Source of the DNA: Beverwykella pulmonaria
Taxonomy: Eukaryota > Ascomycota > Dothideomycetes > Pleosporales > Melanommataceae
Assembly: GCA_001599595.1 (NCBI GenBank)
Contig: BCHH01000002.1
Location: 1,092,390 to 1,156,389, forward strand
Reading direction: 5' to 3'
Length of the DNA: 64,000 bases
Shown: piece by piece, positions 45,687 to 55,663 of the stretch
Position numbering within the stretch: the first letter of the stretch is position 1
Layout: each line of letters begins with the position of its first letter
Notes under the pieces: generated by a model
The model's input: the letters and a program-made list of their open reading frames with translations, nothing else
Database searches by the model: none
What the model was told of the DNA's origin: nothing
Position numbers and translations under genes: made by a program

Positions 45687-48450
45687 ATGGCGCAGACAAA
45701 TGGAGACTTTGCTCAGGGTCTGAACGACCTTGTAGACCAGATGACACTAGATGAGAAGATCACGATGCTTGCGGCAAAAAATGTCTGGGAAACGCCTTCA
45801 ATCGATCGATTAAGTATCCCTTCTCTCAAAGTACGGTCCAGCACTCCCGCTTTACTCCTACCATATGTTTCCTCATCTAAAAACCATCAAGGTAACAGAC
45901 GGACCCAACGGCGCGCGAGGAGGAGATTTCTTTGGCGGTACAACAGCAGCATGTTTCCCCGCCTGCGTTTCCCTCGCTGCAACATTCAACCGCACTCTTT
46001 CCCATCAAATCGGCAAAGCGCTTGGCCAAGAAACTATCACCAAAGGCGCGTATGTGCTTCTTGGACCCACTGTGTGCTGCCATAGATCTCCACTCGGTGG
46101 TAGGAACTTCGAAGCTTTCTCTGAGGACCCTTTCTTGTCCGGGACGCTGGCGAGCGAGTACGTGAAGGGGTTGCAAGGGGAGAGGGTCGCGGCGACAGTC
46201 AAGCATTTTTTGGCGAATGAGCAGGATACGAGGAGGTTTTCTGTCAATCAGAAAATTTCTGAGCGGGCTCTACGGTATGTCGACTACTTCGATTCCTAGA
46301 AGAGGGATTGCTTAAAAAAATATTGACAGGGAGATCTATCTAAAGCCGTTCGAAATGGTAGTAAAAGATGCAAATCCTTGGGCGTTTATGTCAAGTTATC
46401 CTAAGATCAATGGGGGGCATGTTGATGCACAGGCCAAGTTCTTGATTGATATTTTGAGGGGAGAGTGGGGATATAAAGGGTTGGTTATGTCGGATTGGGG
46501 TGCGGCGAGCACGGTTGAGAGCGTTAAATATGGGCGAGTACAATTTTCATTCTTGATCAACTCATCACTAATAATGTAAAGTTTGGACCTCGAAATGCCA
46601 GGACCAGCTCGACAGAGGACGCCAGAAGCAGTCCAGAAAGCTCTAGAGGAAGGGAGAATCAGCAAAGCAGATATTGACAACCGGATATTCGCTACCCTCA
46701 AACTGCTGAAACAGACGGGCAAGTTCGACGACCGCAAAAACACCCCGAACGAGCAAGCGATAAATCGACCTGAGCACCGTGCCCTAATACGGAAAGCTGG
46801 TAGTGAGGGAATCGTGCTTTTGAAGAACAATAACAATATCCTCCCCATTGACGTGGGTAGAACGACAAAGATTGCGCTACTTGGTCCGTTGGCAACATAT
46901 TCAGCTGCTCATGGCGGCGGGAGCGCGTCACTGAATTGCCATTACAAGGTTTCGCCGTACGATGCCTTCACAGAACGCCTGGGGAAGCAGGTGAAGATAA
47001 CGCATGGCAAGGGTACGTCTTAGTTTTTGTGCAAAGGTACAGCACGCTAATAGAATTTCAAGGTGCACATATCTTCCGCGAATACCCCGATATTGAGGCT
47101 GGCTGTACAAACGCTCGCGGAACTCCCGGGTTCCTGGCTGAATACCATATGGCTTCTGACGCTAAAGGTGAGCCCTTCCACGTTGAGGAATTTCCCCGTG
47201 GTCGATTTACGACGCTCATGAACACCGCCGTGACTGGGTGCCAAACCGTTCGCTTCACTACAACATACCGTCCACCAGTCTCCGGAAACCACTATCTTAG
47301 CTTCTCTGGCCTTGGGCCATCTAAGCTATTTATCAACGGTGTCCTCATCGCCGACCAAAAAGCCCCAATCAAAGACGCTATGGGCTTCTTCCTCGGCGTG
47401 CAAGAGGAAATCCGCGTCCAACACCCCTTTTCCCACCAACCTTACAACATCGTCATAGAGACCCACCCTTCACCATATTCAAACTCAGAACTTTACCTCA
47501 TGGATGGCCAGTGCTCAATTCATCTCGGCTTCATCACGCAAGCGGAAATGGAACACAACGTCCTGGCCGAAGCCGTCGCATTAGCAAAAGAAGCTGATCT
47601 CGCCATCCTCTTCGTAGGAAATACCACACAGTGGGAAACCGAAGGGCAAGATTTATCTTCCATGACACTGCCAGCTGACGGTTCGCAAGATCTGCTCATC
47701 TCTTCTGTCGCAGCCGCCAATCCCAACACTATCGTCGTCAATACGACCGGCGTCCCGGTAGAACTCCCCTGGCTCGATAATATCTCTGCCTTCTTGCAAG
47801 CATGGTATGCCGGCCAAGAGACTGGAAACGTGATCCTGGACGTGCTGCTTGGAGACGTCAGTCCGAGCGGGAAATTACCCATTTCCTGGCCGAAGAAGTA
47901 CGAGCACACAGGCTGTTATGGGAATTTTGGACTCGATAGTTATGAGAGTAGGGAGGTGAAGTATGTAGAAGGTGTGTTTGTAGGTTACAGGTGGTTTGAT
48001 AGGCACTGGGGTGAGGAGAAGGAGGTCAGGTTTCCGTTTGGATACGGGTTGAGCTATACGGAGTTCGACGTTAGCAGAGCTGCACTCACAGGAGCTATAT
48101 CCAGCGATCCTAAGGCGGAGGTGAAGGTCACCACGCAAGTGAAAAATATAGGAACTAGACCAGGAGCAGAAACGGTGCAGGTATATCTCGAACCGCCGGC
48201 TGTTGAGGGTCTTGAGAGGCCGGTGAAGGAATTGGTAGGCTTTGTGAAGGTGGAGTTGCAGCCAGGTGAAGAGAAGAGTGTTGAGGCGGTTTTTAAGAGG
48301 GATAGGGCGGCGTATTGGGATGAATGGGGGAAGAGGTGGGTTGTCAGTCGTGGGACATATGGGGTAGTGGTTGCGACGAGCTCAGGACCGGGAGATGTTA
48401 AGGCGAGGTTGGAGACGTGTGTGGAGATGGGGTTTACGTTTAGTCCTTGA
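45687..48450 (+). CDS. Intracellular GH3 beta-glucosidase with PA14 domain
   Basis: Five exons (45687-45830, 45892-46274, 46330-46533, 46582-47012, 47063-48450) encode 849 residues. GH3 enzymes hydrolyse terminal beta-glucosyl residues with retention. The N-terminal TIM-barrel shows VTDGPNGARG, CCHRSPLGGRNFEAFSEDP, VKHFLANEQ and the nucleophile in VMSDWGA (about D231). The second domain holds LLKNNNNILPI; a PA14 insert lies at about 400-560 (GFLAEYH... LYLMDG). The fibronectin-III-like end has FPFGYGLSYTEF. No signal peptide is present, so the enzyme should be cytosolic and act on an imported beta-glucoside, matching the neighbouring transporter. Intron 3 uses a GC donor (GCGAGT at 46534); no GT donor there keeps the frame into LDLEMPGP. 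Confidence 0.93.
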
Positions 48451-48825
48451 GGTGGGGCCACAGAGTCTTTTCACGCCTTTGTTTTCTGGTTAACAACTCA
48501 CAGTTGGATTCAAATCGGTCAATGTCACCTAAACTTTTTGGATATGTATAGAGTGTGCACTGCCTTTTTTTTTTCTCCCATCAGTTCTGCTCTCATTCAA
48601 ATCTACTAGTCATGTTTCATCTCCATACTTTCTTCTTGCTCTTCGTTACGTTTCAAACGCATATTATTGTTATTTTATTGTACAGATATTATGCTCCCTA
48701 CGCGCTCACGCTGGCAGAGAAGCCGATACGTCATTGCTTCATACGCTTGACTCCCTTCCCACTGTAGCGCAATCAGGATAAGCTCAAGTCCATTCACATA
48801 AAAGGAGAACCCCATAGACTTACCT
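48451..48825. other. Intergenic between convergent genes
   Basis: This is the 3' flank of the glucosidase, pyrimidine-rich with a T9 run near 48566. A short hydrophobic ORF (48555-48767) is not supported as a gene. Confidence 0.45.
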
Positions 48826-49419
48826 TCAATCATTCGCATGCTGAAAGCGCTTACTATCCGAACGGCCACGCAATCGCTTATCCCCATCCCTCGGATCCGC
48901 CAATTCCCCCTCCAACCCCGGACCTCCCTCCCTCGCCTCCTGCCAGTTCCACCCCGTAAACACCCCCGCATCGTCCTCCTTGAACAATGCCCACCCATTC
49001 TCCACATCGTACCTATCCACCTGATTCAGCATCCCCTGCCTCAACTTTTCCACCTTATCCTCCCACTTTAGAATCTGCTCGATCGTAGCAGAGTCCCCGA
49101 TGCAGGAAACTTGCGATTGCACGGGGTAGAAAATGCGGTTTTCGGCTTCAGCCCAGAGTCTCCAGCGTGTGTTGCGCGGGGAGGTAATGTTGTAGAGCGG
49201 GTTTTTGGCAGCTAGCGTAATGAGGAGTTTGCGGTTATCGACTGAAATCTTGATCTCTTTGAGCTGTTCTTGAATCACGTTGATGCGGGCTACCAGGACA
49301 TGACGTCGACCGCTCTCTATGGTATCAGTCGAGTTGTGGGCCTCTGAGGTAGAAGTTGGTGGGAAGATGTCTAGCCAGGAGTCAGTCTCCGCGATGTTGG
49401 TGGGGAAGACGGGAAACAT
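48826..49419 (-). CDS. Hypothetical protein
   Basis: This is a single-exon ORF of 197 residues with ordinary coding composition. It contains a helical segment (RHVLVARINVIQEQLKEIKISVD), a motif NPLYNITSPRNTRWRLWAEAENRIFYP, one Cys, and a charged C-terminus (LRGRSDSKRFQHAND). No domain, signal peptide or membrane helix is recognised. The start is the first ATG in frame. Length, balanced composition and the absence of a competing long ORF on the other strand favour a real gene, perhaps lineage-specific. Confidence 0.55.
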   Translation of the reverse strand: MFPVFPTNIAETDSWLDIFPPTSTSEAHNSTDTIESGRRHVLVARINVIQEQLKEIKISVDNRKLLITLAAKNPLYNITSPRNTRWRLWAEAENRIFYPVQSQVSCIGDSATIEQILKWEDKVEKLRQGMLNQVDRYDVENGWALFKEDDAGVFTGWNWQEAREGGPGLEGELADPRDGDKRLRGRSDSKRFQHAND

Positions 49420-49883
49420 GATAGAGATGGAGGCTGCAGTACGGTTCCTCTTCCGTTCTGTTTCTACGTGATTGCAATGACTGGGCCGGTTTTCTTGGCG
49501 ATGTTGGTGTTGTTAGTGTCGAAGAGTTTGGATATGGAGAGGCGGGATAGGACTGGAGTTGATGACAATCACTCAATCCCGGTTGCCTGGTGAGAATGTA
49601 TTGATATAAGGGCCTTCGCCTTCCAGTGGTGAATAATATTGAGATCGCATTGTGTGGATAAGGTTGACAGATTGTTCTAGCCTATTCACCCTCTTGGTAA
49701 CAATAAAAGTGATAGATAGCACATGCAAAATGAGTCGTGGAAGCGAGAGAATGCATAATACTAATGTGATACTAATACAGGCTTCTCTCTCATGTACGGT
49801 ATTCAGACGTCTCTGTCGCTCTGAACAAGCGTGGCGTTGCTTACTCTTGAACAACGTAAATATGCAAAAAGATATCATTGTAA
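49420..49883. other. Intergenic, upstream of the hypothetical gene and downstream of the tRNA
   Basis: No protein gene is supported. It contains the Pol III terminator of the tRNA at its right end. Confidence 0.45.
49866..49870 (-). terminator. RNA polymerase III terminator (T5)
   Basis: Five T on the minus strand, 13 nt beyond the tRNA 3' end, is the standard Pol III stop. No T4 or longer run occurs within the tRNA or its 49-nt insert, so the whole gene should be transcribed. Confidence 0.7.
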
Positions 49884-50013
49884 CGACACCTGAGTGATTC
49901 GAACACTCGCTCCCTGAGTATCGTTAGTACTTGATTTAAGGAATAGAACTGAAGTAGCTTACCGAAGGAACGGGCTTAGCAGGCCCGCGCGTTAACCACT
50001 CCGCCAAAGTGCC
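49884..50013 (-). tRNA. tRNA-Ser(GCU) with a 49-nt intron-like insert in the variable arm
   Basis: Read on the minus strand, the acceptor stem is GGCACTT/AGGTGTC with discriminator G. The D arm is GCG-GAGTGGTTAA-CGC, the anticodon arm CGGGC-CTGCTAA-GCCCG with anticodon GCU, and the T arm GAGTG-TTCGAAT-CACTC. Box A (TGGCGGAGTGG) and box B (GTTCGAATC) are intact. The anticodon loop has no intron. Instead the variable arm is split after TTCCTTCG by 49 nt, with GGAGC following. Without those 49 nt the gene gives an 81-nt tRNA with a variable arm TTCC-TTCG-GGAG closed by a UUCG tetraloop, typical of serine tRNAs. Confidence 0.9.
49914..49962 (-). other. Spliceosomal-type intron inside the tRNA-Ser variable arm
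   Basis: The 49-nt insert begins GTAAGC, carries a perfect TACTAAC branch site and ends ACTCAG, with the branch A about ten bases before the end. Length and signals match the mRNA introns in this window. The location (variable arm) is not where tRNA splicing endonuclease cuts (after position 37). A small internal stem TACTT/AAGTA is possible. Confidence 0.75.
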
Positions 50014-51185
50014 TTGATGACATAATTACCCTCATACATATTAATTATATATACACCATGTCTAGTTTAATGATTCTAGGAGTTCAACAGTTGTGCGCGC
50101 GCGTGAATGCTTATTCGTTTGCTCTTTCTTGTAGAGAGCGGGGTAAGATGTGACTAGAAGCGCATTTTAGGCATCCCGGATCCACATCGTACCACCAATC
50201 CCACCAACTTATCTGATCAAGATACCGCGTACATTGCTCTGCGATCGCAGAATTAATTGAAATACGAGTTCAATGTTATTCTCGCGTCTATACTAATGTC
50301 AGAGAAAAGCCAACTAGTTTGGAATCAAGAGCGGAAGGGTACAAAGGAGTAAAGAACGTTGAATCAGTAAGCTAGAATTTTCATCACATCATAGTAAGTG
50401 CATAAATGTAGAACAATAACTGTGCGCAGTCGAGCGCCACAGTTTAAAGTGCATGCCGATCATTCTGGCATACACAACTCGTTACCCTTATTATCCACTC
50501 CAGATTCGCCGCTGAACCTTTCATAGTTTCCCTTCTCTTCAAGCTCTAGCCTAATAGCCCTGTTTCGTGTCTGTAGTTAATTCATTCCCGGCTGCGTTTC
50601 ATTGGATCTTCTCAGCGGGTTCTTCCAATTGATTTCAAGCTTGCCTCGGCGTAAAATCGATATACTGACGCTTATGGAAAGCCCTACATAATTAGAGCAT
50701 CTACTATTAGTCTTCTCGGCTCAGACTCCGCAATGCGGAATCCCGCTCCGCGTTCTCATTCCACTCCGCACTCATTCCCGCGGACTTGCGCTATGTCACT
50801 GGTAAGATTGTGAGAGCAAGCAATGGATACATAGGTAAAAGGCTCTAATGCGGCATAAAATGTTCGAAACACTTCCCAAAAGCGTAAGCAGTGTGGATTC
50901 TCTACAGTTTAATCCTTCAGGCAGACGAGTTCCTGAGACGAGAAAAGTGGAGACAAAAATATCAGGCAGCATTATTCTTTTGTTTTTAAACATTGGAGGT
51001 TGTTTACTTCCCATTTACTATACCAATAGTTGAAATTGATAGCTGAGAGATTTTCAAAGGGTTTTCTCTTTCTTGATCCCAATTCCACTCTCAACACCGC
51101 TTTTGCAATCCAACTCCATCTCTAACCACCAACTCCAGTCCAAATATCCTTTCCAGAAACTCAATCACCAACACAAACCACTAAG
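50014..51185. other. Intergenic, upstream of the short-chain dehydrogenase
   Basis: No gene is seen. It holds a short GC-alternating run near 50093 and a cluster of CTCCGC words at 50725-50770. Confidence 0.4.
50725..50770. promoter_or_regulatory. Cluster of CTCCGC motifs upstream of the SDR gene
   Basis: ACTCCGCA occurs at 50725-50732 and 50763-50770, CTCCGC at 50746-50751, and the inverted GCGGAA at 50735-50740. The first copy and GCGGA can form a small hairpin. The same CTCCGC word occurs in the glucosidase promoter. Confidence 0.35.
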
Positions 51186-52300
51186 ATGTCTAACGCCCAC
51201 TTTGGTTTCCACACCACTGCCGAAGAAGTCGCCTCCACCTACTCATCCCAGATAGCCGGGTGCACTATCCTAATCACCGGCGTATCCCCCAATGGTCTCG
51301 GCATCTACACCGCGAAAGTCCTCGCCTTGCACTCCCCCGCCCTTCTCATCCTTGCTGGTCGCTCACCCTCCACCCTCGCAGCCGCTGACGCGGAGATCAA
51401 ATCGGCAAATGCAAATTGCCCTACCCGACTCCTGACCTTGGATCTGGGCTCGATCCGCACGGTGCGGACCGCTGCCTCCGAAGTCAATTCTTGGGACGAT
51501 ATTTCGAGCATTGATATCTTGATCAACAACGCAGGGATAATGTCATGCCCGTGGAAGCTGAGCGAAGACGGGATCGAAAGCCAGTTCGCAACAAACCACA
51601 TCGGGCCATGGCTATTCACGAATCTGCTCATGCCTAAGATCACTGCTGCGAAGGGAAGGATTATTATCTTGAGTAGTGTGGGACATATGTACGGGCCTGT
51701 GCGGTTTGAAGACTACAATTTCAAGGTTCGTTGTCTTTCAAAGGCGAAATAATGGAAGGGAAAGGGAAGGGAAGTAGTACTGACAAAGCAGCAGGATGGC
51801 GCAGAATATAACCCAGACACCGCATACGGACAATCCAAAACCGCAAACATGCTCTCCGCACTCTCTTTTGCCTCCAAATTAAATTTCCAGGGTGTGACGG
51901 CATTTAGTGTGCACCCAGGCGTTGTGTATACGAATATCAGTCGGCACATGTCCATCGAGGTGCTGAAGGAGAAAGGTATTTGTCACCACATATATCCCCA
52001 TCTGTCCCATCCCTTTCTTGTTCGACTTTCTCCAGAGGCGATTGCTAACACACACCAGGCTTCATGGACGAGCACGGTAACTTCACAGATGTGGTACCCG
52101 TGAAGACACATTCCCAAGGAACCGCTACTACGCTCGCAGCGGCCCTAGACCCCAATATTGCAGACCGGAGCGGTGAGTATCTGGCAGATTGCAAGGTCGA
52201 CCACGAGGACATGTACGCGGAGTATGCAAAAAGCAAAGACGACGCAGAGAGACTGTGGGCATTGAGTGAAAAATTGGTTGGGCAAAAATTTGAATATTGA
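51186..52300 (+). CDS. Short-chain dehydrogenase/reductase (retinol-dehydrogenase-like)
   Basis: Three exons (51186-51725, 51795-51975, 52059-52300) encode 320 residues. The classical SDR marks are the cofactor loop TGVSPNGLG (31-39, TGxxxGxG), the NNAG motif at 113-116, the catalytic Ser in ILSSVGH (about 162-163), and YGQSK with Y191 and K195. HPGVVYTNISRHM after it is the usual substrate-loop region. The preference for NADP or NAD cannot be read with certainty. The first intron's acceptor is ambiguous because CAGCAG allows 51791 or 51794, changing one residue. The enzyme is probably cytosolic and reduces a carbonyl or oxidises an alcohol of unknown identity; such SDRs are numerous in fungi. 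Confidence 0.92.
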
Positions 52301-52673
52301 GCAGGCACGTCTAGGACTACATCATCAGGGGTTCAATGAAGATCAAGGGGGGCACCGCCAAACAAGTTTGAGAACGAAAAGGACTGAGTAGAATCGTATT
52401 ATTTTTGTTCCTAGCCCTACTATCTAGACGCCGAAGTAATAAAGGAATCCATCTTGAAGTTGCCTACTCGAAGCACATTTGAGCAGAGCTGTCACTGTCC
52501 ATCCATTTGCATAACCTAACTATAGGGGAATATCGTTTTAAGCATAAAATTACAAGACACCGGTTTTCCATGGCCGGTTCGATTCGTAAGGTATCGTATG
52601 CTTCGGTAACCACGTCCACATTCGCGATCATGGCTCAAGCGTTGTCATTTCGTAGCGTAATGGGATTCACCAT
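52301..52673. other. Intergenic between convergent genes
   Basis: These are the 3' flanks of the SDR and ISH1 genes. No gene or RNA is seen; a GGTTCGATTC near 52575 resembles a tRNA B box, but no cloverleaf forms around it. Confidence 0.45.
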
Positions 52674-54116
52674 TTACAACTCTTCCTTGGCGTAGTCGGA
52701 AGCTTTCCTGGCGCTCTCGGTAACAGCGTCGTAGCCCTTCTGAGCAGATTTGGAAGCCTGCGAAGAGAGGCTTGATGCGGACGACGAGACGACGGAGCCA
52801 GCGCTGGATGCGCTCTTGGACACGCTGCTGATGCTAGCCTGATAGCCGGTCGCGATGCCGAGCTGGGCCTTGATCCAGTCGGTGTAGCCGGCAAATCCAG
52901 CAGTAGCCTGGGTATAGTGGCTGTTGGCGTTGGACGTGGCCGCACCGTAGACGCTGGTAGCGGTAGCCGAGAGGTTGTCGCCCATGAGAATGGCACGGTG
53001 CTTGCGGGCGAGGGCAAGGAGTTCGTTGCGCTTGGAGCCCTGAGGAACCTTGACGCCGTTCTTGTCGGCCCACTCCTTGATCTGGCTGTCGGACCACGAG
53101 TCGAGAAGGGCATCGCTGAGGCTTGCCTTCGCAGCCGCGGCGGAAGATGAAGCGGAGGACACAGCGGCGTTCAGGTTAAGGCTGGCCTGGCGGGAGTTGC
53201 GGCGGATAGCGGCAATCAGCTTGTCGCGCGTGGTGGGCTGGGGGACATTGTAGCCACGCGCGTCGAACCAGGACTTGAGGTCAGAGTCGGACCAGGTAGC
53301 ATAGAGCCAGTCACCAGGGTACGCGGCAGTCTCGGAGAGCTTGTTGGCGACGGACTGGTAGTTCTCGCGAACGACCTTGAGGAGTGAGTCGCGTTGACGG
53401 GGTTGGGGGACGGGAATGCCGTGCTTGTCGGCGAAGGCCTTGAGCTGGGAGTCGGTCCAGCTACCATTGGTTAGTACGCACTGCTGTATACACATCGAAT
53501 AAGAAAGAACACACCTGTCGAAGATCCAATCGCGGACGCTCGCGTATGCCTGATTGGTTGACTCTTCCGTCTCGGTCCAGTACTCCTTCACCTGCTCGAC
53601 CAGGCTCTGCGTGTTCTTCTCGGTACCCTCCTTTGCCTGGTAGCCCTTGAGCGTCAGGTAGTTTTGGAGAGTCTGGGCGTCCCAGCTGTTGTAGGGAGTA
53701 ACGACCTTGTCATTCCAGTTGGTCTTGACCAGGTTTTCCAGGTCTTTGCGGTCGGAGGCCTTGGGATAGGGTACGTTGTGATCCGAGAGCCATCGCTCGA
53801 GCTCCGTCTCGTGCCACTTGTTGTATACTATGTGAAGTTAGCTAATTGCCTTGTAGGGTGTGTGCGGTGCGGTCCAAAAGCGGGGATATATCGCCACTGC
53901 AGCTGTTGCCACTTCCTTCTCTGCGTAAACAAGAAGGCTTTAGGATTCAAAGCCACGGATATTTCCATGGAAGCTGGCAACGCGCAACGATAGATATGGG
54001 AATGGGAGGAGAGAGCAGGGCCTACAGTACGCACCAGGCTTGCCGAACCAAGTGCTGGCAACAGTGCCCTGGGCGGCGAGGGCCACCACGAGGGTGGAGG
54101 TGAGTGAAAACTTCAT
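52674..54116 (-). CDS. ISH1: Ish1/Msc1-type stress-response protein
   Basis: Three exons (54116-54035, 53827-53515, 53460-52674) encode 393 residues. A signal peptide (MKFSLTSTLVVALAAQGTVAS) is followed by a series of Ish1 repeats, each starting with a W and an L-rich helix: WHETELERWLSDHNVPYP, WDAQTLQNYLTLKGYQ, WTDSQLKAFADKHGIPVPQP, WSDSDLKSWFDARGYNVPQP and WSDSQIKEWADKNGVKVPQG. The C-terminus is Ala/Ser-rich and helical. In fission yeast Ish1 is a stress-induced nuclear-envelope/ER protein, and yeast Msc1 is the relative. The intron before the third exon has a perfect TACTAAC branch site. The protein is most likely luminal in ER/nuclear envelope. Confidence 0.93.
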
Positions 54117-54704
54117 GGCAGTAGGGGAGGTGCAGGCGTAGAGATAGAGGGTGGGTATGGAGGTAATATGGAATATATGAGGACGAGGGTTTGAAAATGC
54201 AAGTGTAAGGGAGACGGAGCAGGAACTAGGCGCGGCGGCCGTGGCTTTTAGGAGGAGGCACAAGGGACATGTGTGGCCGTGACGTAGTAGTAACGTCTGC
54301 GTCAAATCCGCGGGCTCTCTCACACACGCACACAAACAAGGTCGTGCCTGCAGCCTGTGCTGAGGCGAGCAGCCAATGGGCAGAGCGCCCGCGGTTGGCT
54401 TGTGTATGCGCGCCCATCGACAATCGAATTGTGTTTTCACTGTCGAGATCGCGTTTTGCGGGGCCGCATCGCGCTAAGCCTCTGACATCACCAACAAAAC
54501 AGTCGCCGCGCATAATTTGTGTGCATAGCAGAATGGCAGAATTTTCATATTTTCAGCAGGCGACTTTTATGCTTCACGGTGCTGTCAACGTCAAAGGGTC
54601 GATGCCAAATGACCTATTCATATTACTTGTAGGAATCAGAGTCACACAATAGGTACGGTACGGTACAACTATAATACAACACACGCCACTCGCTGTTCCA
54701 CATC
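54117..54704. other. Intergenic, ISH1 promoter side
   Basis: This is the upstream region of ISH1 and the 3' flank of the mitochondrial-type gene. It has an ACAC-rich stretch near 54320-54340 and TACGGTACGGTAC near 54654. No gene is seen. Confidence 0.45.
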
Positions 54705-55160
54705 TTACTCCTTCTCCCACCCCGCATAGGGCTTATCCCTCCTCGATCTCATCTCCTCATTATGCTTCTTCGTGCTCTCGCTCTCCTCCGGGGGCGTGCT
54801 CTCATCCAGAATCTTCGGCTTTGCGCCGGGCTTGCCTTTGCCCTCTGTCTTAACGCCGCCACTCTTGTGCTCCCCAACCGACGGCTCGTTGCTGTTTCCA
54901 GGCGTCTCGCTGCTCTTTGATTTCGGGAGTGATGAGGTTGGCGATTTCCCTCCTCCAACGTTGGGTGCATCTGGCCCAGGGTGCTCCATATGGCTCTTGG
55001 GGTTCTGGCCTTGCTCTTGAGGCTTCTCGCCTGTGGGGTTGCCGTCGCCGCTGCCGTAGTCTTGCGTAGCGAAGCGTGCTTGGATGCGCGTTGTTTGGGG
55101 AACGCGCAGGAAGGGGCGAAGAGCTTGGGAGCCTAACATTGTTTTGCTGAGGAGTGGCAT
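54705..55160 (-). CDS. Small protein with predicted mitochondrial presequence
   Basis: This is a single-exon gene for 151 residues. The N-terminal 30 residues (SKTMLGSQALRPFLRVPQTT and RIQARFAT) are rich in Arg, Leu, Ser and Thr and free of acids, as in a mitochondrial targeting sequence; the RFAT segment may be a cleavage site. The rest is disordered, Gly/Pro/Lys/Ser-rich, and ends with a conserved-looking tail KKHNEEMRSRRDKPYAGWEKE. The tail resembles small fungal mitochondrial proteins of unknown role. No known domain is recognised. The start is the first ATG of the open frame. Confidence 0.68.
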   Translation of the reverse strand: MPLLSKTMLGSQALRPFLRVPQTTRIQARFATQDYGSGDGNPTGEKPQEQGQNPKSHMEHPGPDAPNVGGGKSPTSSLPKSKSSETPGNSNEPSVGEHKSGGVKTEGKGKPGAKPKILDESTPPEESESTKKHNEEMRSRRDKPYAGWEKE

Positions 55161-55663
55161 TGCGAGTGTATATGTGTGTAGTTTGTGATGTGGTGAGCGA
55201 TTGAGTGATCAGCTGGTTACGTTCTGGTTTAATGAAACGTCTTTGTGCGTGAGTTGGAGGCTGGTGGTAGTGGCAAGTGTAGCTGAGGCAGAGGGGATAT
55301 CGTGATATCGTAGTCGCGGTGATGCTGTTACCGCTGGAGCTAGGCGCCATGCCGAGTGTGGACCTTGGGGACGCTTTCGTGCAGATGACATCACCATGCT
55401 AACCTTCGCCAAGCCATTGTCTGGGCATCCACATGTTCAGTCCCACGCCAAGCCACCTCGCCTCACCTCACCGCTTCAAACGTCTTGCCTTCCGTGCGAG
55501 TGGAATTTCTCTCCTATTTGATGCGTAACTAAAAGTCGGGGGTATCTCAAGCCCATGCAAAGTTTCGCCATCCAAAGCCCATGCCACCCGTCCTGCCGTA
55601 ACCCAAAATTAGTATGCAAAGCCTTTGATGATGGCGGATAGGAAACGCATAACCAGCGTATGA
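55161..55663. other. Intergenic, no gene seen
   Basis: This is the upstream region of the mitochondrial-type gene and the 3' flank of the RBR ligase. Overlapping minus-strand ORFs extending over the gene start are not supported. Confidence 0.45.

Noticed and set aside
52565..52600. GGTTCGATTC as a tRNA B box
   Set aside because: No matching A box, acceptor stem or anticodon arm can be folded around it.
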